The notes beneath the pieces were generated by a model. The model was not told the origin of the DNA. It saw only the letters and a program-made list of their open reading frames with translations, and ran no database searches. 64,000 nucleotides of DNA from the NCBI GenBank assembly GCA_013288325.1, contig JABDCB010000009.1, positions 1-64,000 on the forward strand. The letters are read 5' to 3'. How positions within the stretch are numbered: the first letter of the stretch is position 1; the number at the start of each line of letters is the position of its first letter. The position numbers and the translations under genes were made by a program. The stretch is from Bacteroidota bacterium. GTDB taxonomy: Bacteria; Bacteroidota; Bacteroidia; Palsa-965. This document shows, piece by piece, positions 1 to 7,282 of this stretch.

Positions 1-165
1 AATATCTTCAGTGATTGAGTTAATATCTTTTTGGCACTCAAGAATCAAATCAAGAAAATTATTAACGATAACTTCTTGGCTAATTGGTTCCTGAACTCGA
101 CTTTGTGTCACTTCTGTTCTTATATCAGAAATGTTTTTCAGTATTTGACAATCCACCGTCTCCAT
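1..165 (-). CDS. partial ORF running off the left edge (METVDCQILKNISDIRTEVTQSRVQEPISQEVIVNNFLDLILECQKDINSITEDI...), unknown function
   Basis: Hand translation of the reverse complement from the ATG at 165; open to the window edge. Not in the ORF track (too short in the window). Confidence 0.5.
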   Translation of the reverse strand, partial: METVDCQILKNISDIRTEVTQSRVQEPISQEVIVNNFLDLILECQKDINSITEDI

Positions 166-610
166 AAATATTGAGTATTACAGTGTTAGAAGTAATTTAT
201 TAAAATTCAACTCCTCTAACCTACTTTTTGTAATTCAAATGAAATCGCAATAATATATAAACTCAAATTGCGCTAGTAACCATTTTGTTTGAACACAACT
301 TCCATTATCTCTTCAATCCATCCAAGTCTTTCTACGTAACGTAGAATACAAAGTTAAATGACGCGAACTTCATATGCTATTTTGCATTTGTAACCTTTAT
401 TCAACTGTAAGATTCACACCCTGTATTATCAATTATTTAGTAAAAATTTGAATTTTACGGCAGATAACACATATTTCTTACATCATCAAAAAATACCAGT
501 TTCAGAATTAAATTCTTAATACTTAATCTGTTAATTGATTTTATTCTGCAAAATATTAAAATTAGATATACATATAATTAGTATTAAAATATTATTATAC
601 ATATTACGTG

Positions 611-634
611 TATATCTTACATATGTAAGATATA
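611..634. repeat. 24-bp perfect palindrome TATATCTTACATATGTAAGATATA followed by ATTACAA-tt-TTGTAAT
   Basis: Read directly; in an AT-rich noncoding stretch (about 170-770). Confidence 0.7.
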
Positions 635-777
635 TTACAATTTTGTAATTCAATAAAATGGGATGGATGAGACTTTTTAGGGTTCAAGGCTGAGAATGCT
701 ACAACAATCAATCACCTTTCAATAAGTTATTCCCTCGTTTATAGCCACAAATATACAACAAAAAAGGCAAAAATATC

Positions 778-1617
778 CTATTTCTCTTCATTTTTCTTCT
801 TTTGCTGAGAATCAGACCATGACTCGCCTTCCATAGATTTACGATGTCCCATACCCTGAGTTCTAAACTCCTCATTTGTTTTGATGTCATATTCAGCATA
901 AACCCTTTGACCAACAGGATCAGCTAGTTCCTTGCCATGATTCCTTGGGTTCTTAACGTTCGGAGATACTGGATAGGCATTCATCTCATCTGCCGGATAT
1001 GGCTCAAGCATGGCAGTCACAATCGATAAATCTGTTGACTCCTTGATCCAAGCATATTCCTGATCCTTTCGTAGGATTACTGGAGAACGGTGATGTCCTA
1101 TTTTTTGCATTAATTCATTAGCTACCGTTGTGATAATAGAAAATGAAGTAATCACTTCCCCTGTTTCTTTATCAACCCATCTGTCCCATATCCCTGCCAT
1201 TGCAAATGGCCTTCGCTCTTTTAGGTATACCAAATATGGCTTACTTAAGCCTTCGGCCTTATTTCCCTCATAAAAACAGTCAGCTATCACTAAACAACGC
1301 TGTCTTCGTATTCCGGTTCTGAAGGATGGTTTATTGATAATGCCTTTCCCTCTGGTAAATTTCGGATCGTCTTCTTTATTATTATCACCTTCGGATCTGG
1401 CATTAAACAAATACATCTGCTTCTTTGCCCAAGAGGGGGTCAACCCAAATTTTGCCAGCGTCAATTCTCGTGGGCTTTCACTTAGGATCACGGGATCCAT
1501 TTGACCTACACCGAGATTGTAATTTGGCTCAAATAAACTAAGCTGATTACTAGCTTTTACATCGAAGATCTTTTCTATCACTTCTACTTTGGATACTACT
1601 ATTATTCTTCCACACAT
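778..1617 (-). CDS. SOS response-associated peptidase (SRAP/HMCES/YedK family)
   Basis: N-terminal MCGR with catalytic Cys2; NARSE and FYEG..A.G...PY motifs; typical H..HRSPVIL segment. Confidence 0.93.
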   Translation of the reverse strand: MCGRIIVVSKVEVIEKIFDVKASNQLSLFEPNYNLGVGQMDPVILSESPRELTLAKFGLTPSWAKKQMYLFNARSEGDNNKEDDPKFTRGKGIINKPSFRTGIRRQRCLVIADCFYEGNKAEGLSKPYLVYLKERRPFAMAGIWDRWVDKETGEVITSFSIITTVANELMQKIGHHRSPVILRKDQEYAWIKESTDLSIVTAMLEPYPADEMNAYPVSPNVKNPRNHGKELADPVGQRVYAEYDIKTNEEFRTQGMGHRKSMEGESWSDSQQKKKNEEK

Positions 1618-1619
1618 CG

Positions 1620-1901
1620 CTAATAATTTTTATTTGCGGTAACGTTCAGGGTAAATCCCTTCATATAGCTCATTAAATCCCTATATGCATCGTCTTTAGT
1701 TAATGCATGCATACGATTAGGGGTGTAATCTAAAGGAGCGTCTTTCGGTTTGTAGTAATGGCTAATCTGCCAATAATACCTGATCGGAATATGCTGCCCA
1801 AGCTGCCTAATACTCTGGATAATTCTTGCTTTAATGGGATATTCCAATCCTTCCATTTTCAATTGATATTCTTGTAGCACCTCATATAGTTCATAATTCA
1901 T
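1620..1901 (-). CDS. hypothetical protein upstream of the SRAP gene
   Basis: 93-aa ORF immediately upstream of and co-directional with SRAP; protein-like composition. Confidence 0.6.
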   Translation of the reverse strand: MNYELYEVLQEYQLKMEGLEYPIKARIIQSIRQLGQHIPIRYYWQISHYYKPKDAPLDYTPNRMHALTKDDAYRDLMSYMKGFTLNVTANKNY

Positions 1902-2041
1902 ATCGCGAAAATTTGTTTGGTTTTATGACTTGTCTGCAAAGTCAAGATAAGAATAAAAGTTCAAATATCATTGGGAAAATTTGTCCTATATTTGATTACT
2001 AAAACAATTTAAATGGCGTAAAAACAGACATTACATAACAT

Positions 2042-2223
2042 ATCAGCGTTAGCTGTATTCTGGTAGTCAAAATCGCGAAATTTTAACCACGTCCAAGAAT
2101 ATAAGTTGATGCTCACGTCAAAGGCGTGGGCTTTACTTATTTGGACGAAGGTGTTTCGCGATACCTGACTACCAATATGGTAAATGTCCCACGCTGATTT
2201 TTTTATCAGCCTGTTCGGGACAT
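2042..2223. ncRNA. candidate structured non-coding element (nested hairpins)
   Basis: TGGTAGTCA(2061-2069)/TGACTACCA(2166-2174), TCGCGAAA(2073-2080)/TTTCGCGA(2154-2161), CGTCCAA(2090-2096)/TTGGACG(2141-2147), GCTCACG(2111-2117)/CGTGGGC(2125-2131), ATGTCCC(2184-2190)/GGGACAT(2217-2223), GCTGAT(2193-2198)/ATCAGC(2205-2210). Confidence 0.6.
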
Positions 2224-2247
2224 TGGGGCATAAAAAAATCAATATAC

Positions 2248-2754
2248 ATGAAAATCAAATTTATTCTCGGAGTATTTGCGCTAACTATTATTATGGCATC
2301 ATGCTCTTCCACACAACAGATAGGAAAAGTAAACATGATTTCAACAAGAAATGTTGACTCTAAAAACTATGTTCTAATCAAGACTTATGCCGGAAGCACG
2401 ACAAAAGAATTAAAGAAGAGTAGGGCTTCGAGTATTGAAGAAGCAATCAACAATACAGTAAAAGCTGTTCCGGGCGGAGAGTATTTAATGAACGTTGCAA
2501 TTTTTTTGATCAAAGGTAAATACTACGCTGTTCAAGGAGATGTATATGGATTGTCTGGCACTATCTCTTATCGTGGTTTTGTTGCCGGAGATAAAGTAAC
2601 ATGGGAAGATCGAGCTTCGCTATTCGATAAAAAACAGTACGTATCGGGTACGATTATTTCGCTTAAAGACGATAACACCGTTATCATTAAACTGGATAAT
2701 TCTGAAAAAACAGTCGAAATATCCTACGATAAGATCAGTAAGATTCAAAAATAA
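2248..2754 (+). CDS. predicted lipoprotein, unknown function
   Basis: N-terminal signal with lipobox (MKIKFILGVFALTIIMASCSS). Confidence 0.75.
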   Translation: MKIKFILGVFALTIIMASCSSTQQIGKVNMISTRNVDSKNYVLIKTYAGSTTKELKKSRASSIEEAINNTVKAVPGGEYLMNVAIFLIKGKYYAVQGDVYGLSGTISYRGFVAGDKVTWEDRASLFDKKQYVSGTIISLKDDNTVIIKLDNSEKTVEISYDKISKIQK

Positions 2755-2772
2755 ATTTCTTTATGCTTTTTT

Positions 2773-2800
2773 AAATCCGGGCTAATTGTCCGGATTTTTT
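2773..2800 (+). terminator. rho-independent terminator
   Basis: AAATCCGG-gctaattg-TCCGGATTTTTTT hairpin plus T tract. Confidence 0.8.
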
Positions 2801-2848
2801 TGTTCTGAAATTACAATCGAATCTGTTTTGTATTTTAGTTGCAATTCT

Positions 2849-3505
2849 ATGGATAAAAAACAATCAAACAAGGAACGAATTGTATTGGAATACGATTCGG
2901 AGAACTGGATAAAAGTAATGAGTTATATTATTTCTATGCGAGTATCAATTGCAGAAGGGAAGGATATTCCTATAAATGTTGCGAAAGGACTAAAAGCTCT
3001 TTTGGTAGATACTACAACTAAAAACAATGCTATCTACAAAAAAAAGATCGAGTCTGTAAAAAAACTAACGATAATGCGTTTTGCCGGAGATAAACACTAC
3101 AAGTTTAATTCCAAAAGAAAATATGCCAAAGAAGAATCGTTTATTGGAATAAGAATTATGCAGATACATCAAAGAGGAGTTACTTATGAAAGGAATTTAA
3201 ATTCATTATTAGGTTGGTTATTTGAGGAGCTAATAATTAGGTATGCGCATGATCCAATAATTGAGAAAGACATTTGCGCTCATTTTATTTTCGAACGAAT
3301 AAATCACTTCATTGAAAAGTGCCTAGATAAAAAATCTCAAAAACTAATGAGTAATAGTAAATTCAAACGATTTGCCATTACGGGATTCATTACACGCCAG
3401 CTCGGATTTCAGGTTACGAATAAAATAAATCCATCCAACAAAGACCTAGCTGATGCAATGAAGCATCCGCTAAATCCGCAGGTAAAGAAAAAAGGCTCAA
3501 AATAA
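2849..3505 (+). CDS. hypothetical protein (218 aa; start MDKKQSNKERIV preferred)
   Basis: The ORF-track start at 2786 lies inside the preceding terminator hairpin; the ATG at 2849 is more plausible. Confidence 0.65.
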   Translation: MDKKQSNKERIVLEYDSENWIKVMSYIISMRVSIAEGKDIPINVAKGLKALLVDTTTKNNAIYKKKIESVKKLTIMRFAGDKHYKFNSKRKYAKEESFIGIRIMQIHQRGVTYERNLNSLLGWLFEELIIRYAHDPIIEKDICAHFIFERINHFIEKCLDKKSQKLMSNSKFKRFAITGFITRQLGFQVTNKINPSNKDLADAMKHPLNPQVKKKGSK

Positions 3506-3520
3506 TTTGAGCCTTTTTTT
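3491..3520 (+). terminator. rho-independent terminator
   Basis: GGCTCAAA-ATAA-TTTGAGCC followed by TTTTTTT. Confidence 0.88.
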
Positions 3521-3689
3521 GTAATTCAACCTTCAGAAGAAGTTTAATGGTATAAGAATTACTAAGATACGCAAAATATTAATTGGGGAAATTTTTGTGA
3601 TTTTTTTCCTAGGAAAAATTCATCCTTTTTCTTCCTAATCCATCTGTTAACATACAGAACAAACGGTTGTTCTTTTGTAGACCTTTTTA

Positions 3690-3763
3690 AGGTCGGTAGT
3701 TCAACTGGATAGAATAATGGTATAATCAGCCATAGGTTACGAGTTCGACTCTCGTCCGACCTT
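3690..3763 (+). tRNA. tRNA-like gene with complete cloverleaf but unusual anticodon loop (AUAAUCA; nominal anticodon AAU)
   Basis: Acceptor AGGTCGG/CCGACCT, D arm GTTC/GAAT with GG in the loop, anticodon stem ATGGT/GCCAT with 7-nt loop, T arm ACGAG-TTCGACT-CTCGT. Confidence 0.65.
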
Positions 3764-3893
3764 CACTTAAATATATTGTCTTTTACTACTCTACTATTTT
3801 GAAAATAATAACATTGAAAAAAAAGGTTAAAAACTTGGTTTTATGATGACTTGGCACTTATTTTGCATTGTGTTACAATGTAAATAAACCTAT

Positions 3894-4055
3894 ATGGCAA
3901 CCAAAACCGAACACCTAGTAATCAGAATGACTCCAGAACTACGAAAAAAATTGCAGCAGCTTGCCGATCAGGATCACCGGAAACTGTCTGACTTCATTCA
4001 TCTGCAACTTGAAAAATTAGTAGAAACAAAAGAGCCGGACAAACGGCAGGAATAG
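3894..4055 (+). CDS. 53-aa ribbon-helix-helix (Arc/CopG-like) protein: MATKTEHLVIRMTPELRKKLQQLADQDHRKLSDFIHLQLEKLVETKEPDKRQE
   Basis: Hand translation; below the ORF-track length cutoff. 'LVIRMTPELRKKLQQLA...RKLSDFIHLQLEKL' fits an RHH fold. Confidence 0.75.
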   Translation: MATKTEHLVIRMTPELRKKLQQLADQDHRKLSDFIHLQLEKLVETKEPDKRQE

Positions 4056-4147
4056 TACTAAAAAAGAAACAGCTACTTGGCTTCGATTTGCGACCTCGAC
4101 CAATATAGCTGTTTGATAAAACTACCAGTGCGAACTGGTAATCATCG

Positions 4148-5428
4148 ATGTTAAAGATACGAAAAATAAATCGATCCGTTAATCCTTTTTCCGGGATTAA
4201 TTTTTGCATCGACGAAATTCGTAAAGCCCGGATACCAGAGCTTATTGATTACTTATTGCCTCCCCGACCAAAACAATCCACCTACTCTTATTCGGATGTA
4301 ATTCTCGGTCTTATCTACGCCAATCTTTGTGGCTCTGAAAGGCTGGAAGACATCAAAAAAATTAAGGACGAGTTCAGAGGAATACCTGATCTCCATATCC
4401 CATCACCGGATACCATCGCCAATACCCTCAAATTCCTATCAAGTGAGACAGTCGATGTGACTTCGGATTCTGACATAGAACATCAATTTAATCTTAATGA
4501 GCCTTTAAATATGCTACTACTGAAAATTGTAACAAGATTGAACATACTTAATAAATCTAAAAATGTTCTTGATTATGATAACGTAACAATCCCTACTGAA
4601 AAGTATGACTCAAAATTTACATACAAACAGTTCAGAGGGTATTCGCCCGGAGTAGCATTCATAGGCCAGTTACCCGTTTTCATTGAAGGAAGAAATGGTA
4701 ATTCTCCAGCAGCGTACAAAATGGTTGACACCTTAAAAAGGTGTCTCAAAGAACTGGATCAGCAAAACATCCCAATAAAACGCTTTCGTAGTGATTCCGC
4801 AGCTTTCCAGAAGAGCGTGATGCTTCTTATGGATAATAAAGGAATTGAATTCTTTATCAGGGCGCAGGAAAATGAATCCATCGGAGCTTCATATTCCACA
4901 GTTGAGTGGAAACCTGTCGTTATTAATGGGGAACGGTTTGAAGTGGGATCCATTAAATACTCACCCATAGACGTAAGCAGAGTATATAGGCTAGTTGTAT
5001 ACAAATGCTTGGACAGGGAAAACAAGGAAACTAACCGCCATACCGGAGATAATTATTCCGTTCTATCAATCATTACAAATGACTGGAAGATGAGTAATAC
5101 GGAGATCATAAAATTCTATGATCAGCGTGGTGCTGCCGAAAAGAACTTCTCTATGTTATTGAATGACTTCAACTGGAAACGAATGCCATTCTCATTCCTA
5201 AGCCAAAACGTTACATTCCTTGTTACTGAGGCAATAGCTTCTGTTATCTACAGGCATGTTATAAATACCATCAGCAAAAAAGTTTCTTTCGTTAATAGGA
5301 CGTTTCAACTCAAGAAATTCATCTTTCAGTTTATTTCCGTTGCAGGATACTGGACTTATGAAGGAGGAGAGTTTATTTTAAACCTGCATACAGACAGAAA
5401 ATATCAGCAAGGTGAACCACCGGGTTAG
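4148..5428 (+). mobile_element. IS1380-like DDE transposase (426 aa)
   Basis: D-Y-D-N-V-T-I, FRSDSAAF and YDQRGAAEKNF signatures typical of IS1380-type transposases; terminal repeats not confirmed. Confidence 0.85.
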
Positions 5429-5604
5429 CAATCTAGTTCCCTACCTTCTTGGATCTGCTTGAAGGCTGATTCCATGTCAGTTTTACGGATATTGGCTTCC
5501 TCATTGTTCTTTGAGGCTAGGTATTTTTCTATTGAGTCGCCCCAATACACGATTACTCCCATATCCGTATTAAGGTCGTCAAAAACGGTTCGTTGAATAC
5601 ACAT
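5425..5604 (-). CDS. small ORF copy 1 (59 aa): MCIQRTVFDDLNTDMGVIVYWGDSIEKYLASKNNEEANIRKTDMESAFKQIQEGRELDC
   Basis: Hand translation of the reverse complement; a paralogous segment at 6043-6186 keeps GVIVYWGDSIEKY.ASKNNEEA.IRK. Confidence 0.6.
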   Translation of the reverse strand: MCIQRTVFDDLNTDMGVIVYWGDSIEKYLASKNNEEANIRKTDMESAFKQIQEGRELDC

Positions 5605-5660
5605 AAGTGAATATATAAAAATCCCGAATCATAATCTCCTATATTAGCATTAAAAATGCT

Positions 5661-5924
5661 ATGGAAGATAATATGGAAACAGTTTTAATGCAGTCAGTAG
5701 CCAGATTAACGGTAGAAAACTGTAGCTTAAGAGCTGAAATTACTATTTTAAAAACAGTTTTTTTAAGCTATCTGTCCAAGTCTGACAGTGAACTCTTAGA
5801 GAGTTATCACGCTTATCATGAAAAACAATTTTCAAAGTTGACCTCGCAGTATTTTTCTGATATTCCTGCAATAAATGACGAGTTGACTCGCGAGATAAAA
5901 GAGCAACTCGGAGGTATTCTATAG
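5661..5924 (+). CDS. small hypothetical protein (87 aa)
   Basis: ORF track; helical composition; TAGCATT-AAA-AATGCTA inverted repeat at the start codon. Overlaps a competing minus ORF. Confidence 0.5.
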   Translation: MEDNMETVLMQSVARLTVENCSLRAEITILKTVFLSYLSKSDSELLESYHAYHEKQFSKLTSQYFSDIPAINDELTREIKEQLGGIL

Positions 5925-5958
5925 ATTTTCGCATCAGTCTCTCTTCACTTGACTCCAT
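5743..5958 (-). CDS. small ORF (71 aa, MESSEERLMRKSIEYL...) downstream of duplicated leader A
   Basis: ATG preceded by GGAAGGAGG inside the duplicated leader; overlaps the plus ORF 5661-5924, so one may be non-coding. Confidence 0.35.
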   Translation of the reverse strand: MESSEERLMRKSIEYLRVALLSRESTRHLLQEYQKNTARSTLKIVFHDKRDNSLRVHCQTWTDSLKKLFLK

Positions 5959-6064
5959 AAAAAACCTCCTTCCCGCCTCTAAAAGGTGAAAAATTGGCCT
6001 TCTTTTCAAAAAAAGTCCCTTCCATCGATAAAATATAGTTTTTCACAGACCTCTGATTTTAGGT
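5956..6064 (-). repeat. duplicated leader, copy A (~109 bp)
   Basis: Near-identical to 6732-6841 (AACCTCCTTCCCGCCTCTAAAAGGTGAAAAATT...ATCGATAAAATATAGTTTTTCACAGACC...GATTTTAGGT). Confidence 0.9.
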
Positions 6065-6186
6065 TTACGGATACTGGCTTCCTCATTGTTTTTTGAGGCT
6101 GGGTATTTTTCAATCGAATCGCCCCAATACACGATTACTCCGGCATCAATGTTTAGGTCATCTGGATTATTTATTTGGACGGACAT
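6043..6186 (-). CDS. small ORF copy 2 (47 aa, truncated paralog): MSVQINNPDDLNIDAGVIVYWGDSIEKYPASKNNEEASIRKPKIRGL
   Basis: Hand translation; homologous to 5425-5604 up to IRK, then runs into leader A. Confidence 0.5.
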   Translation of the reverse strand: MSVQINNPDDLNIDAGVIVYWGDSIEKYPASKNNEEASIRKPKIRGL

Positions 6187-6262
6187 ACTTAAAAAACATT
6201 CAAAACAATATTCCAGCAAGTTCTTATTTCACTAAGTTTATGTATATCAAACCCATATCCTT

Positions 6263-6484
6263 ATGTCACATGTTGCTGTCAATATTACTTACAAAGGGAA
6301 GCCATTCACTTCTGAAATGAGCAAACAACATCCTGAACTCATGAGTCTATTCCCTGATATGTCTACATTCCTTGCGTTATATCTTCCATTACGTGATAAA
6401 GCCATTAAAAGTGGCATATTGCAATTTTTAGATATTTCAGAAGACGGAATAATGATAAATGGAGTACCTATTACCTTAACTTAA
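6263..6484 (+). CDS. small hypothetical protein (73 aa)
   Basis: ORF track; protein-like composition; convergent with 6471-6734. Confidence 0.5.
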   Translation: MSHVAVNITYKGKPFTSEMSKQHPELMSLFPDMSTFLALYLPLRDKAIKSGILQFLDISEDGIMINGVPITLT

Positions 6485-6734
6485 ACAATACATCGGATTG
6501 GGTTGTTGCAGAACCATCCGCCTTTGTGCTAAATGCTGAAATCAAAATACGTCCTTCGTCTTTCAAAAAAACATGAACTATTTGAATTTTACTTCCTGTA
6601 GGTAGTTCGTATTTATCCTGTATTGTTGATATCAGACTCCTAGACACTTTCTCCAACTCATCTTGAATATTGATTGAGGAGGTTTCATCGAATACTTGCA
6701 ATTCGGGAACCATTATTTTTTCAATTTGCCCCAT
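6471..6734 (-). CDS. small hypothetical protein (87 aa, MGQIEKIMVPELQVFDETSS...) downstream of duplicated leader B
   Basis: ATG directly preceded by GGAAGGAGGTTTTTA within leader copy B. Confidence 0.55.
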   Translation of the reverse strand: MGQIEKIMVPELQVFDETSSINIQDELEKVSRSLISTIQDKYELPTGSKIQIVHVFLKDEGRILISAFSTKADGSATTQSDVLFKLR

Positions 6735-6841
6735 TAAAAACCTCCTTCCCGCCTCTAAAAGGTGAAAAATTAGCCTCGTTTTCAAAAAAACACCATACTA
6801 TCGATAAAATATAGTTTTTCACAGACCCTCGGATTTTAGGT
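6732..6841 (-). repeat. duplicated leader, copy B (~110 bp)
   Basis: See copy A. Confidence 0.9.
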
Positions 6842-6887
6842 GAAGAGTGAAAAAGGATTTCTTGAAATTAATTACTAAATTTGTTTT

Positions 6888-7199
6888 ATGTTGAAAGGAT
6901 CGAAAAAATATCAACTTCAGGACTTAATCGAGAAAATTGAGGAAGCCGACAAGATGATCAAGGCTCATTCAAAGAACTCATCTAAGTTGATGTTGGAACA
7001 ATACGAAGCTAAGAAGCAGAAGCTTTTGGGTTATCTTATTGATGAGTTGGTTGATGCTAAAGTACGATCTCCATATAGCTTCAAATTGATTTATATGGCT
7101 TTGCATAAATTCTACCCTAAATTGATGAAGTCGGAATATAAAGAAACAGCCGGTACATCTAAAGAATTGAAATCACTGGAAGCCGTTTTGGCTGCATAA
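6888..7199 (+). CDS. hypothetical protein (103 aa, helical)
   Basis: ORF track; followed by a clear terminator. Confidence 0.7.
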   Translation: MLKGSKKYQLQDLIEKIEEADKMIKAHSKNSSKLMLEQYEAKKQKLLGYLIDELVDAKVRSPYSFKLIYMALHKFYPKLMKSEYKETAGTSKELKSLEAVLAA

Positions 7200-7219
7200 A
7201 TAATCACGCAATCCCATTT

Positions 7220-7256
7220 AAAAGGTGCAAAACTCTTATAGTTCTGCACCTTTTCT
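7220..7256 (+). terminator. bidirectional terminator-like hairpin
   Basis: AAAAGGTGCA...TGCACCTTTT. Confidence 0.8.
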
Positions 7257-7282
7257 GCTTTCATATCCAAGCAATGAATCCT

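Noticed and set aside
2009-2242. 77-aa minus ORF over the structured element
   Set aside because: It coincides almost exactly with the nested hairpins, and its sequence is dictated by inverted repeats. More likely a spurious ORF over a non-coding element.
2042-2247. Retron-like msr/msd reading of the nested hairpin with terminal complementary arms
   Set aside because: No reverse transcriptase ORF is adjacent; the next gene is a lipoprotein.
3994-4209. 71-aa minus ORF across the RHH and transposase starts
   Set aside because: Antisense to two better-supported plus-strand genes.
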